The translations under genes and the position numbers were made by a program. The notes beneath the pieces were generated by a model. The model had not been told where the DNA came from, made no database searches, and worked only from the letters and a program-made list of their open reading frames with translations. From Callorhinus ursinus (Eukaryota > Chordata > Mammalia > Carnivora > Otariidae), in NCBI RefSeq assembly GCF_003265705.1, contig NW_020312827.1, forward strand, positions 16,244,182-16,308,181: a stretch of 64,000 nt of DNA, in the 5' to 3' direction. Shown one piece after another: positions 22,341-33,614 of the stretch (its first letter is position 1; each line of letters starts with the position of its first letter).

Positions 22341-23581
22341 ATACACCAAAGTGTTAATAAGGATCATCTTTAGTATTTGGCAAAAATCTGCTATGTAATA
22401 TTGGCTTCGGGTTTTGGACCAAGAGACTGTCAAATATCCACATCAATGTCATTTCTTTCATACCTGAACTTGCTCCTGATCAATAACGCTATGATTGCAT
22501 TTTTAATCTCAAAATAATCAGTCCAAAAACATCAGTAATACAATTTTAGGAACACATTTGGGTTTAGAGTTAATATCCAGAGTCACACTCAAATATATAT
22601 TAGCATTCTAGATATAATTAGGTGTATATTCTCTTTAGAAATATTTTTTCTGAAACAATATCAGTTGAAATATGAATGTGTGTTTATCACTGCAAAAAAT
22701 TAAGTGCTCCAACAATTGAAGATTCTTGATTAACTATACAAGTAGTTAAACAGATACATAGATTGGTGAATACTATACCAGAAGTTACTCCCAATGCAAT
22801 AAATTTTAGAATAAAAACATATCCTTTTGGAATGAAATATATTTAAATAATTTTAAATTAAAGCAAAGATTGATGGAGATTATACTATATTGAAATTCTA
22901 GTCTCCATACAAGTGTTCATTATTCTAGCATTTGTCACATTAAACATAACTTTTAAATGGTCATTTAATACCACCGACTCCAAGAATTTTTAAGGAAAAA
23001 ATTCTATTTGAGAATTGAAAATTCTTTCTATCTTGAAAGGATGAATCAACACTGTACCAACATTGTCACCTAAAAATTTTATGAGAACTCCAATATCCCA
23101 GAGAAATCATGTTTTATCTAGTCGTAAAGCATACAGAACACAAGGCAATAAGAAAGCTTTAGAAATGGATATATTAGATAGTGAGAGAGAAAAAGAAAGA
23201 AATGGTTAGCATAAGAGTTACAAAATGGGTGGTAACACTCCAATTGCAATTAAAGTTTATTTCTTGCTCCTGTACTGATTCACAGAGGGTGTTCTTAGCA
23301 GATGGCTCGCTTCCATATGGTGGTTCAGTCGCCCAGATATTACATATTTTGGCTTCCCTGTTCCCCTAGAGAGGTGATTACCTGCCTCCAGCCAGGGAAA
23401 GGAGAAGGGGTTCATGGTTAGGGGTGAGGAAATACACTCATTTCTTAAATGCTTGACCTGGAAATGATATACATCACTCCTGACACATATTCCCTGTTGT
23501 GCATAAAATAGTGGTATTTTAAAATATCCTACCTCTTTATAGCATATATTAAATATTTGTACATGTTTAGAAAAGAAGACT
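22341..23581. other. AT-rich intergenic sequence
   Basis: No repeat or exon recognised. A 62-codon frame at 23181-23369 has no domain. Confidence 0.45.
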
Positions 23582-23602
23582 TTTTTTTTTTTTTTTTTTT
23601 TT
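23582..23602. repeat. T-run of about 21
   Basis: Uninterrupted T homopolymer just before the MaLR 5' LTR. Likely length-variable and prone to sequencing error. Confidence 0.9.
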
Positions 23603-23620
23603 AACAGTTTGTTGGTCTAA

Positions 23621-24003
23621 TGATGGTTTGGACTGCTTGTTTGTGCTGCTCCCCCATTCATATGTTGAAATCCTAACACCCAATAGGGTGATAATAGGAA
23701 GTGGGTCTTTGAGGGAGAATTAGGTTTAGATGAGGCATGGGGTGGAGCCCTATGATGGATTTAGTATTTTTATAAGAAGAGAAATAGACTAGAACTTGCT
23801 ATCTCCACCTTGTGAAGATACAATGAAAAGATGGTGGTCTGCAAACCAGGAACCAGGGCTCTCACCAGGAACACAATTGGCTAGCACCCTGATCTTGGAC
23901 TTTCCAGCCTCCAGAACTGTGAGAAATAAGTTTCTGTTGTTTAAGCCACCTAACCTACAGTATTTTGTTACAGCAGCCAGAGCTCAGGCGGAAATTGGCA
24001 CTG
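23621..24003 (+). mobile_element. ERVL-MaLR 5' LTR
   Basis: It contains the MaLR landmarks CATTCATATGTTGAAATCCTAACACC, GGTGGAGCCC, GGACTTTCCAGCCTCCAGAACTGTGAGAAATAAGTTTCTGTTGTTTAAGCC and TATTTTGTTACAGCAGCC in the right order. It is followed directly by MaLR-type internal sequence, so it is the 5' LTR of a provirus rather than a solo LTR. Divergence from the 3' LTR at 26109-26393 is large, so the insertion is old. Confidence 0.85.
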
Positions 24004-24618
24004 AGAAGTGAACTGCTGCTACAACAGGTACCCATCTGTGTGGAAGCAGCTTTGGAACTGGCTAATGAGTAGAAGGTTGTAAGAGTTTTGAAGAGCATGC
24101 TAGACATGGCTGACATTGCTAGAAAGGGGATTTAAAGGGAATTTCTGGTGAGGACTCAGAAAGAAAAGAGAAGAGCTGTAGAAAAAAGTTTTTACCTTCT
24201 TAACGAATATATAATATAAATAATCATGTATAGAATATTGATAGAAATAAGAGGGTAGGGGCGCCTGGGTGGCTCAGTCATTAAGCGTCCGCCTTTGGCT
24301 CAGGTCAAGATCCCAGGGTCCTGGGATCGAGCCCCACATGGGGTTCCCTTCTCCACGGGAAGCCTGCTTCTCCCTCTCCCACTCCCCCTGCTTGTGTTCC
24401 CTCTCTCGCTGTGTCTCTCTCTGTCAAATAAATAAAATCTTTAAAAAAAAAATAGGATGGTAAAGGCCATTCTGATGAGGTCTCAGACAGAATTGAGGAG
24501 CATATTTTTGGACAATGGAATAAAGGTAATCTCTGTTCTAAAGTGGTAGAAACTGGGCTGAGTTGTGTTTGTGTTGTAGTATTTTGTGAAAGGTAGAACT
24601 TGTGAGCTAAGGAATTGG
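24004..24618 (+). mobile_element. ERVL-MaLR internal region, 5' portion
   Basis: GTGGAAGCAGCTTTGGAACTGGCTAATGAGTAGAAGG, AGAGTTTTGAAGAGCATGC, TTCTGGTGAGGACTCAG and AGTATTTTGTGAAAGGTAGAACTTGTGAG follow the non-coding internal sequence of MST/THE1/MLT1-type elements. No gag or pol frame is present, as is usual for MaLRs. Split by the SINE at 24257 and cut off by Tigger1. Confidence 0.75.
24257..24452 (+). mobile_element. CAN-SINE inside MaLR
   Basis: Near-complete copy beginning GGGGCGCCTGGGTGGCTCAGT, with GATCCCAGGGTCCTGGGATC, the CCCACTCCCCCTGCTTGTG tail type and TCAAATAAATAAAATCTTT. Flanks TAAGAGGGTA and TAGGATGGTA are a diverged target-site duplication. Confidence 0.97.
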
Positions 24619-25099
24619 ATACATTTTTTGTTTGTTTTATTGCATTTTGCTTTATTGCATTTTATACAAATTGAAGGTTGTGGTAACCCTGTATGTACTG
24701 AGCAGATCTATGGGCACCACTTTTCTAACAGCATTTGCTCACTTCATGTCTCTGGGTCACATTTTGGTAATTCTCACAATATTTCAGATATTTTCCATTA
24801 TTAGATTTGTTATGGTGATCTGTGATCAGTGATCTTTGATGTTACTATTGTTAATTGTTTGAGGTCATTGTGAACCATGCCCATATTAGACAGTGAACTT
24901 AATGGATACATGTTATGTTGTGTGTGTTCTGACTTCTCCATTGACCAGCCATTTCCCCATCTCTCTCCATCTTCTCAGACCTCCCAATTGTCTGAGACAC
25001 AACAATATTGATTAGGCCAATTAATAACCCTACAATGGCTTCTAAGTGTACAGGTAAAAGGAAGAGTTGCACTTCTTTCACTTTATTTCAAAAGCCAGA

Positions 25100-25895
25100 A
25101 ATGATTGATCTTAGTGACAAAGCATGTTGAAAGCTGATATAGGCCAAAGCTGGGCTTCTTACACCAAACAGTTATAGCCAAGTTGTGAATGCAAAGGAAA
25201 AGTTCTTGAAGAAAATTATAAATGCTACTCTAGTAAATACATGAATGATAATAAAGCAAAACAGTCTTATTGCTAATGTGGAGAAAGTTCTTGTGGTGTG
25301 GATAGGTGATCAAAAGAGCCACAACATTCCCTTAAGTCAAAGTCTAATACAGAGCAAAAACCCTAAACTCTCTTCAATTTTGTCAGGCTGAGAGAAGTAA
25401 GGAAGCTGCAGAACAAAAGTTTGAAACCAGCAGATTTGATTTATGAGGTTTAAAGAATGAAGCCATCTTCATAACAGAAAAGTATACTGTGAAGCAACAA
25501 ATGCTGATGTAGAAGCTGCAGCAAGTTATCCAGAAGATCTAGCTAAGATAATTGATGAAGGGGGCTACGCTAAATGGTAGATTTTCACTGTAGATGAAAT
25601 AGTCTTATATTGGAAATAAAAGGTGTCATCTATATTTTCATACTTAGGAGAAAGCAATGCCTGGCTTCAACGCTTCAAAGGACAGGCTGACTCTCTTGTT
25701 AGGGGCTAATGCAGCTGGTGACTTTAAGTTGAAGCCATTGCTCATTGACCATTCTGAAAGTCCTAGAGTCCTTAAATATTGTGCTAAATCTACTCTGCCT
25801 GTGCTCTATACATGGAACAAAACTTGGATGATTTCACATCTGTTTACAACATGGTTTACTGAATATGTTAAGCCCATTGTTGAGACCTACTGCTC

Positions 25896-25927
<32 letters not shown>

Positions 25928-26108
25928 CTTTCATATTACTGCTCATTGGCAATGCACCTGTTCATCCAAGAGCTCTCTTGGAGATGCACAATGAAATCAA
26001 TATTGTTTTCATCCTGCTAACACAATATTTATTCTGCAGCCCATGGATCAAGGAGTAATTTTGACTTTCAAGTCTTATTATTGAAGAAATGCATTTCATA
26101 ATGCTATA
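25100..26108 (+). pseudogene. Tigger1 transposase remnant (DDD/DDE domain)
   Basis: Decayed pogo-type transposase, which in life cuts and pastes its own element. The piece at 25657-25902 remains open and reads [21 protein letters not shown] onward, the conserved core between the first two catalytic aspartates. The first catalytic Asp is retained in a V-D-E triplet (about 25590-25597). In the second catalytic box the usual I-D-N-A-P-G reads I-G-N-A-P-V (about 25944-25961), so the second Asp is changed to Gly. An in-frame stop precedes the first box and an expanded A-run at 25901-25927 breaks the frame. The HTH start and third-Asp region are broken or missing. Confidence 0.85.
25901..25927. repeat. 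A27 homopolymer inside Tigger1
   Basis: A run of 27 A in the middle of transposase sequence, at the place where the family has a short A-run. It therefore looks like slippage growth and not a retroposon tail. Confidence 0.95.
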
Positions 26109-26393
26109 CCTGGGGCCTCTGGAGGTAATTTGGTTTAGATGTTGTCAGGAGGATGGATTCCCCATGACAGAATTAGTGTCCTTATAAGAAGAGAAAGGAC
26201 TTACAGTCTCTGCCATGTGAGAATAAAATGAGAAGACAGCTATCTGCAAACCAGGAAGAGGGTTCTCATCAGGAACTGAACCAGCAGGTGCCTTAATCTT
26301 AGACTTCCAATATCCAGAAATGTGAGAAATAAATTTCTGTGGTTAAACCACCCCACCTGCCATTTGTTATGGCAGTCCAAATTGACTAAGGTA
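26109..26393 (+). mobile_element. ERVL-MaLR 3' LTR, 5'-truncated
   Basis: It begins mid-LTR (GGGGCCTCTGGAGGTAATTTGGTTTAGATG) and proceeds through TTAGTGTCCTTATAAGAAGAG, CTGCAAACCAGGAAGAGGG, ATATCCAGAAATGTGAGAAATAAATTTCTGTGG to a '...atttgttatggcagtcc' end. Same order as the LTR at 23621. The abrupt junction with Tigger1 implies a deletion that removed Tigger1's 3' half, the rest of the internal region and the LTR 5' end. Confidence 0.8.
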
Positions 26394-28041
26394 AATGATG
26401 AATTCAACTTTCTTTCTACTTTATTTCCTTGTTGTGAGAGAACTGCCTATTGGATCTCCCAGAGCTAACAAGAGAGTGAATCAGATGCAAGGAGTATTTA
26501 AATAATAGAAAATCAATACAAAAAGGGTCATGTCATTGTTATTGGCTATGAATAATTTAGTGATCACTAGTATGTAAAGTTATTTGCATATCTTTCTTTT
26601 GAGTTTTTATGACATAATTATAGAACAGCTTATATATAACAGAATCAATGACCATGAGTAAAAAAATGGGAGGCTACTTTCAATTTTTTTTTTTTTTTTT
26701 TTTCCCCCTATAACCAAAAAACTGTGTGACATTCAGGAAAGATTCAATCATGCTTGTTCTAATATAAGCTTTTTTAAAAAAGAAGGAAGAACATTTTTGT
26801 TTTGTTTTGTTTTTGTTTTTGATGAAGATTCTTGAACAAAAGAAAGGATTAAATATACATTGTAAATCTATTTCCCACTCTTGATGTTGTTCAGTACTAA
26901 TGTTTAACTGAAGATAAAGCAGTTTCTTTTAAGTAATCAGAACTGATGGGACTTAGAGTGTATGTCTTCCTATATTTCTATCTAAAGGTGGCTGCTATCA
27001 ATCTTTTACAAAGATATTGCAGTAAGTGTACATAGTATGAATGCTGAGACAGGTGAACATTAATACATTGTTTTGTTACCTTAAAACCAACTACTTCTGA
27101 GCCTATATATCAGGATCATTTTTCCTTCAACTTCTGTATGAATCGGTAGAATTCATAAAATATGTGAGAAATAAAACAAGATAAAACAATGTTGAATGGA
27201 GACAGTCATATTAGGTATGTACTTGAAAAATATTAAAAAAAGCATTTGGCACATAGTGTGTAAAGCTTCATTTTGCGGATCACATCAATAAAAAGCCTGA
27301 ATATCATGAATCATATTTTCCAGTCTGGCAGATGAGTGAGTGATAAATCTATACCTCAGTCAGTCATCACAGAGAGAAAGATGAAATAACGAGTTGGCCA
27401 GGGCCATCCATAGTACCCCACAGTGGCGAAGCCAAAAAATAAAAAAAATTTACTCTTGTTTCAACCTCAAAGGAAAATAAATATCTATTAAGAATTATAA
27501 GCGTGTAGTCCAGTAACTACCAGAATAATTCAGCAGCTGAAAGTGTTAAGAAATTATTGTTGTTGTATGATAATGTGAAACTAAAAATTTATGAACTTAA
27601 CTTTTTGATAAAATTGCTATAATTAATTTTGGTAAAATTTCTGGTTTATTTTTGTGAACTAGAAATTAATTCTATCCATTATGGTGGTATCTGACTTCTC
27701 TCTTGGTTCTGCCTGAATATGGATGTTAATACCTAGGCTTTCATATTTAGCCAAAATGCATGTTGGTTGCTCCTCTCTTTACTAAGGAGGTTCTGGTTAC
27801 AGGAAGAAAGAAAAAAAAGAGATATTAAAAAAAAGTAGCTTGAAGCCAAAATATAGAGGGCCTCATAGATCATAAAAAGAGTTTGGAATTCATCTTCTGC
27901 ATAATGGTGAAGACAAATGAAGAGTTTAAATGTAGAAGAAGAATGGGCAGACATTTGGAAAACTCTCTTTCTTTCTCTCTCTATATATATTCATTCTTTT
28001 GACAGTAAGAAACATCAGGTTTTAATTGTGTTGCTTAAATT
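26394..28041. other. Intergenic sequence, no gene seen
   Basis: AT-rich and unassigned, with a T-run at about 26685-26703, a (TTTTG)n-like tract near 26798-26820 and a (CT)n/(TA)n stretch at 27966-27990. The minus-strand frame at 27733-27954 has no domain. Confidence 0.5.
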
Positions 28042-28054
28042 TGAGTACTTTTAT

Positions 28055-28256
28055 TTTTACTATTATTTTTAAAGACTTTATTTATTTATTTGACAGACAG
28101 AGAGCAGGACAGCACAAGCAGTGGGAGCAGCAGAGGGAGAGGGAGAAGCAGGCTCCTTCCGAGAAGGGAGCCCGATGTGGGGCTCGATCCCAGGACCCTG
28201 GGATCATGACCTGAGCTGAAAGCAGTCGCTTAACCAACTGAGCCACCCAGGTGCCC
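28055..28256 (-). mobile_element. CAN-SINE, perfect 13-bp TSD
   Basis: Minus-strand copy with AAAGACTTTATTTATTTATTT at left, GATCCCAGGACCCTGGGATC, and GAGCCACCCAGGTGCCC at the head. TGAGTACTTTTAT occurs at 28042-28054 and again at 28257-28269. The GAGCAGGACAGCACAAGCAG body type resembles the copy at 48493. Confidence 0.98.
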
Positions 28257-28621
28257 TGAGTACTTTTATAAAGACATCTCAGACTTTAGGATTTGGTCAA
28301 AATTGTATACAAAATGCAATAAATTGAAATATTCTATGTTAGGGTTCAAAAATATTTTGTGCTATTGCATTCTAGATTCATGACTTACTCTATATCCTTC
28401 TGTATTTATCTAATCAATGCCAGGGAACAGCTACATTTGAACTAGATATGGAAAGGCAGAAATGGATTCAGCAAAGTATCTCCCTTACAAGATTTATGTT
28501 TTCAAATCCATTGTTTAGATACACACAAATGGGTTTCAGTTGAAAGAGAAATACATCATATATAGTAGTTTGTTCTCATGCTCATCATAAACACCATTTA
28601 TTATTTTATAAAAAGAGGACA

Positions 28622-28853
28622 GTAGTTGGGGTGCCTGGGTGCTCAGTTTGTTAGGCGTCTGCCTTTGGCTCGGGTCATGATGCCAGGGTCCTGGGATTAG
28701 CTTCATGTCAGGCTTTCTGCTCAGCAGGGAGCCTGCGTCTCCCTCTCTCTCTCCTTCTGTCCCTCCTTGCCATTCCTGCTCTCTCTCCTGCTCTCTCTCG
28801 TTATCTCTGCTGCTGTCTCACTGTCTCAAATAAATAAACAAAATCTTACAAAA
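28622..28853 (+). mobile_element. CAN-SINE with expanded CT body
   Basis: Plus-strand copy with a deleted G in the GGTGGCTCAG motif (reads GGTGCTCAG), a longer CT-rich body than usual (repeated CTCTCTCCTGCTCTCTCT units) and a CAAATAAATAAACAAAATC tail. AAAAGAGGACA flanks it at 28611-28621 and 28854-28864. Confidence 0.95.
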
Positions 28854-28864
28854 AAAAGAGGACA

Positions 28865-30149
28865 TCAATTTTGAGGAGTTTAGAATTACAGAGTTGAGAA
28901 GATCACCTTATTACTCTAAATACAAGGATTTTTGATATGTGAATGGGTATGGTATTAGAAGTAGAAAAGGAAGACAAGAAAAAAAGAAAAAGGTAGAAGA
29001 AAACAGCAGCCTGCAACAAAGATGAAAAGAAGCAGTTTAATGACTAGTCATGTTCTCAGTAACTTATATTAATTCTCTAGTACTTTGTCTAATATGTCTC
29101 CAAATCTCCCCACAGCCTCACAGAATTTTCTGACTTCACTCTTCTTTCATGAAGGTGCACCCCTGGGTCTGTGTCCCACTGTTGTCATTTGCCAAGCTGG
29201 TCAGCGTTCACACCTATCTCTATTTCCTTGGTTGTAGGGTATCTCAGTGAGTGATGGTAGGTGCTCCCGCTGCCTGTAACTGGATTTGCTACCTACCACG
29301 CCAATAGTTAGAAACTAAATTGTCTTTTGTCAGGATTTTCTGCAGCCTTAGATGATTACTTGTCGGCTCTTTTCTTGTAATAGAATATTTATATGATGAG
29401 AGATTTATTTTGGTGTATATGCAGGCAAAACTGGGAATATTCTCCCCAAATCTGGTATTTCCTCAAATATAATCATAAGGCATCAATTTCATAAATTATC
29501 AGGACTAAAAGGTAGTCATGAATAGAACTGTTTAAGCAAAAAGCAGTGACTAGTAAAACTACATTATGCCTTTTAATTAGTCTACCTTGGCACGAGTTGG
29601 AATTTATTAAAAGTATGGCTTCAGATATGACTTGAAAACACTAATAATAATATACCCAAACTTTACATAGTTTGCCATCCAAAAATATATGATCCCCACA
29701 TGAAACTTATAAAATAGTTTTCATAATATTAAATAAAGCTTAATATGATCTAATACACACTATTTGCCAATCTGATAAGAGCTAAAAATAGAATAATAGA
29801 ACAAATAATTATTCATGTTGGACCCCCAAATATAAACTTAAATAGTCTTTGTAATTTTGAGATTTAAATAAACCATTTATAATACAATTCTGCAGAAAAT
29901 AGTCCTTGTCTCTGAATCGAGATATCAGAGAAAACATATGGTTGCCAAAAAATGACAGTTTTGGACATTCCACATGTTTGAGTGATGGCTTCATCCAACT
30001 TCACAACATCTGCTTTTGGTAAAGGTCTTGTAGTCTCGTAGCACACTGAGATATTTCGGAGAAGAAAGGGAGTTCTGGTCAAAACAGAATTATCTGTAAT
30101 TTTATTGTAAATTATGTTTAGGAGACCAAACTTTTGTGTATATAATTAT
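28865..30149. other. Intergenic sequence, no gene seen
   Basis: No named repeat. Overlapping minus-strand frames at 29809-29994 and 29864-30082 lack any domain. Nothing else is visible. Confidence 0.45.
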
Positions 30150-30330
30150 TAAGAGATTAATTATTTACTCAAAAATAATAATGTGCTAGTCTCCAAAGGA
30201 CTTGGTCTCAGTGAACTCATAGGTTAAGAGTGGCATTTCACAAGTAAACAGATAATTGGTGTTGCCATAGATACAAGAGAGCTACACACAAGGTATCATA
30301 GGAGCAGCGAGAAGGAATTCCCAGTCTAGA
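30150..30330 (-). mobile_element. L2 3' UTR fragment (tentative)
   Basis: 'AATAATAATGTGCTAGTCTCC ... GGTCTCAGTGAACTCATAGG ... ACAAGTAAACAGATAATTGG' resembles the complement of the L2 3' UTR (…gtgctaggcactggg … gagcttacagtctag … aataaacaagtaaac). Low identity. Confidence 0.4.
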
Positions 30331-30419
30331 TTATATGTTGGCTAACTGAACATAATAAAAAAAAAAGAAAAAATAATCTAAAACCAAGAAACATAAACAA
30401 AAATGGACTCATAGAAACT

Positions 30420-30585
30420 TGAGCAAGGGGCCTCTGGCAAGATCTAGTTCAGCCCCATTTTATATACAAGAACAATGAAGTGTAGAGAGATAACACATCA
30501 TGTAACTTAATATAGAGATTGATGATGGAACTCAGAACTTTATTAAAAACTTAGTTTTCCTTATGCCTCAAAGTACTTAGCAGTA
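30420..30585 (-). mobile_element. MIR SINE
   Basis: 'GATCTAGTTCAGCCCCATTTTATATACAAGAACAATGAAGTGTAGAGAG ... GATGGAACTCAGAAC' follows the MIR complement (…cccattttacagatgaggaaactgaggc…agccgggattcgaac). Diverged. Confidence 0.6.
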
Positions 30586-31074
30586 AGTTATCTGAAGTTT
30601 TTCTGCCCAGGCATAATTTCTGGACAGGTACCCCCACCTTGTGTTGATGACTGGTCTCATCATCCGGGGTCAGGTGAGTGTGGAATCATGTCACAGAAAA
30701 ACAACTGGAGCCCACTTAGTTGGAAAGAGAATTTAATGGACACATAGCATTGTCTCAGGAACAGAAAGGATTTTATTACCGTATTTGCCACGAGAACTTT
30801 GAATTACCAAGTCAGAAATTTCTGTCACACACCAAGAGGGCAAAAGTCAGGAGGACTTTCAGACAGAACAGTAGGACTTGACAAAAAAAGGATAGAAACT
30901 CTTGTTGGCAGACTTTACCAAAGGGCAAAAAACTGTATTCATGGCAGTAAATTACTTCATGGGTGTCAGAGAAGAAAGCTTTTGCAAAAGAACATGGTGA
31001 TGTGTCAGAGGAAAATTTAAATCTTGTTTTATGAAGTTTGCCTCATATTGCTTGGCAGAGAGGACTACAAACAG
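30586..31074. other. Intergenic sequence, no gene seen
   Basis: Slightly GC-richer than its surroundings. A 73-codon frame at 30799-31020 is rich in Lys and Arg but has no known domain. No repeat recognised. Confidence 0.45.
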
Positions 31075-31172
31075 GGAAGAAAGAAAGAAAAAGAGAGGGA
31101 AGGAAGGAAGGAAGGAAGGAAGGAAGGGAGGGAGAGAGGGAGGAAAGAAGGGAGAGAGAGAGAGAGAGAGAA
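31075..31172. repeat. Polypurine (GGAA)n/(GA)n microsatellite
   Basis: About 98 bases of almost pure purine on the plus strand: GAAA units, then seven or more GGAA units, then GGGA and a (GA)n run of about eight units. The open frame across its complement is an artefact. Confidence 0.97.
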
Positions 31173-31880
31173 GACCAGAATGGCATGGTAAGGCTCTAAT
31201 GTAATAGACCCCTGAAGCAGTAGAGATGGTTAAAACAAGTGAAAGCTTATCAGAAACAAGGTAATGGGAAATAGTATCAGAAATGTTAATTGCTGTACCG
31301 AGGGACTCCAATTTTTCTACAGACCTCAGAGAAAACACCTGAGATAGTTTATTATCCAGACTTCTGAGATTATTATGTATCATATTGAGAGCATATTCTG
31401 GTTGAATGAAAGCTACATAATAATTAATGAAGTGCTTTCCTTTGTAAATGAAATACCAATGAGTATATACGATATAACAAAAAAGTCGATGCCATGTCTT
31501 GTAACAATTACTGTATATTTTGCTGTTCTATGCATGAGAAGATAATGTTATAGGATTATTGTAAGATTCACGCTTGGGATAGGTTTTCTGAGAAAAGGAA
31601 TAAAATGAAGGTAGGTTGAAGTTCAGTACTCCTGGACTTGAACAAAATTAGTAAATAATCCACAAAGCCTGTTTTTTCTTGACTTTATTAGCATATCTTG
31701 CTCTCAGCTACTGAGTGGTATATCTAAAGAGTGTTTATTTCACATTGTAAACTTTACTATTTACGCTGAGTAATATTATATAAACCTGATAATGATTTCA
31801 GGACTGATTATAAGGCCTCATTTGCAAACTTGACTGGTTAGCTCTAAATCATTTTATTAAGAACAATGTCACTTCCTTCA
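31173..31880. other. Intergenic sequence, no gene seen
   Basis: No recognised repeat or exon. Confidence 0.45.
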
Positions 31881-31955
31881 CGTGATTTATATATATATAT
31901 GTGTGTGTGTGTATAATGTTATTATATATTATATATAATGTATATTGTTTAATGT
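31881..31955. repeat. (TA)n(TG)n microsatellite
   Basis: TATATATATATG then (TG)6, followed by palindromic TA-rich units (TTATATATTATATATAATG). Probably variable. Confidence 0.85.
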
Positions 31956-32114
31956 ATAAAATGTCAGTGTCACAAATGAAAATGGACGATTGTCTAATAA
32001 CTTAAAGAAAAACAAACTTTGGATAAATGACCATATTTTGGAGGTCTCATGAAAATGAAGACCACTTAGAACATTAAAATATCCATAAATGTGGAAAGCT
32101 ACATACAAAAGAAC

Positions 32115-33530
32115 AAATTGCGACCATTTTCTTACACCATACACAAAAATAAACTCAAAATGGAATAAAGACCTAAATGTGAGACCTGAAACCATAAAAC
32201 TCCTAGAAGAAAATATCGCAGTAATTCCTTTGACATCAGCCTAGAAAATTTTTTCTAGGTATGTCTCATCAGGCAATGGAAACAAAGCAAAATTAAGCTA
32301 TTGGGACTACATTAAAATAAAAAGCTTTTGCACAATGAAGGAAACCACCAACAAAATGACAAGGCATACTACTGAATGGGAGAAGATATTTGAAAATGAT
32401 GTATTTGATGAGGGGTTGATATCCAACATATGTAAAGAAGGTATATAACTTGGTATATATATAAAAAAAAAACAAGCAACCCAATTAAAAAGCAGAGGAC
32501 CTAAATAGACATTTTCTAAAAAAGACATACAGATGGCCAACAGGCACATGAAAAGATGCTCAACATCACTCACCATCGGTGAAAGGTAAATTGAAAGTAC
32601 AATGAGATGCCATTTAGTCAGAATGGTTAAAATAAAAAAAATAAGAAATATCAAGTGTTGGGGGGGATTCGGAGAAAAAGGAATCCTTGTACACTATCGG
32701 TGGGAATACAAATTGGTGCAGCCACTGTGGAAAACAGTATGGAATTTCCACAAAAATTTAAAAATAGTATTACCATTTAATATAGTCATTCTATTCTAGG
32801 GCATTTTCTCCAAGAAAACAAAACCACTTATTGGAAAAAGATATATGCACCCCAATGTTTACTGCAACATTACCTATAATAGCCAAGATATTGTAGCAAC
32901 CCAAATATCTATCCATAGATGAATGGATAAAGAAATGTGATATGTATATATATTACTCAACTGTAAAAAAGAATGGGATCTTGCCATTTGCAACAACATG
33001 ATTGGACCCAGAAGGTACTATGCCAAGTGAAATAAGTCAGACAAAGAAAGAGAAATATCATATGATTTCACTCATATGTGAACTTTATGAAACAAAACAA
33101 AGGGGGTGCCTAGGTGGCTCAGTCGAACCAAGGCCCTCCCTGACTTTTGGTTTCAGCTCAGGTCATGATTTCACGGGTCATGGGATCAAGCTCTGTGACC
33201 AGCTCCGTACTCAGTGCTGAGTCTGCTTGAGATTCTCTCCCTCTGCCCCTCTCCCTCTTCATGCACTCGCTCTAAAATAAATAAATGAATCTTCAAAAAA
33301 AAAAAAAGAAACAAAACAAAAAAGGAATGAAGAAAGAGAAAAGAACAGACTCTTAAATAGAGATAACAAATTGATGGTTGCCATAGGGGAAGTGGGTGAG
33401 TGGGTGAAATAGGTAAAAGGGATGAAGACTGCCCTTATTGTGATGAGCACTGAGTGTAGAGAATTGTTGAACCATTATGTTGTACACCTGAAACTAATAT
33501 AACGCTACGTTAATTACACTTCAATGATGT
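32115..33530 (+). mobile_element. Carnivore-type L1, 5'-truncated 3' end
   Basis: The ORF2 C-terminal region and 3' UTR are recognisable throughout: TACACCATACACAAAAATAAACTCAAAATGGA, ATTGGGACTACATTAAAATAAAAAGC, ATGGCCAACAGGCACATGAAAAGATGCTCAACATCAC, GAATGGATAAAG, AAATAAGTCAGACAAAGAAAGAGAAATA, and the terminal GTTGTACACCTGAAACTAATATAAC. ORF2 is broken by frameshifts. The SINE at 33102 splits the 3' UTR. The 3' end lacks a long A tail. Confidence 0.9.
33102..33307 (+). mobile_element. CAN-SINE inside L1 3' UTR
   Basis: Starts GGGGGTGCCTAGGTGGCTCAGT, with the TTGGTTTCAGCTCAGGTCATG body type of older copies and an AAATAAATAAATGAATCTTC tail. GAAACAAAACAAA (33089-33101) recurs at 33308-33320. The insertion post-dates the L1. 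Confidence 0.97.
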
Positions 33531-33614
33531 TTCCATAATCACTGTTGTTTATTGGTTATGAACTCTGAATTCAGCCTCCCTTTGTACTGAACATGTGCCA
33601 TCTCTCTTCATAGT

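Larger units (their letters stand above)
24619..26108 (+). mobile_element. Tigger1 DNA transposon, 3' truncated
   Basis: Pogo-family (Tc1/mariner superfamily) element. The 5' part (TTTATTGCATTTTGC, ACAAATTGAAGGTTGTGG, AACAGCATTTGCTCACTTC, GGTGATCTGTGATCAGTGATC) and transposase sequence run collinearly through CTGCAGCCCATGGATCAAGGAGTAATTTTGAC. It then stops at about 26108, where MaLR LTR sequence begins mid-LTR. The C-terminal transposase, the 3' UTR and the 3' terminal inverted repeat are absent. Multiple stops; non-autonomous and dead. Confidence 0.9.

Noticed and set aside
30952..31383. 143-codon minus-strand open frame with SLSPFFPPSLPPFLPSFLPS-type sequence
   Set aside because: The proline/serine/phenylalanine-rich peptide is simply the translation of the polypurine microsatellite at 31075-31172.
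32602..32799. Frame with [20 protein letters not shown]
   Set aside because: L1 ORF2 C-terminal remnant. The same segment occurs in the L1 at 54300-54480.
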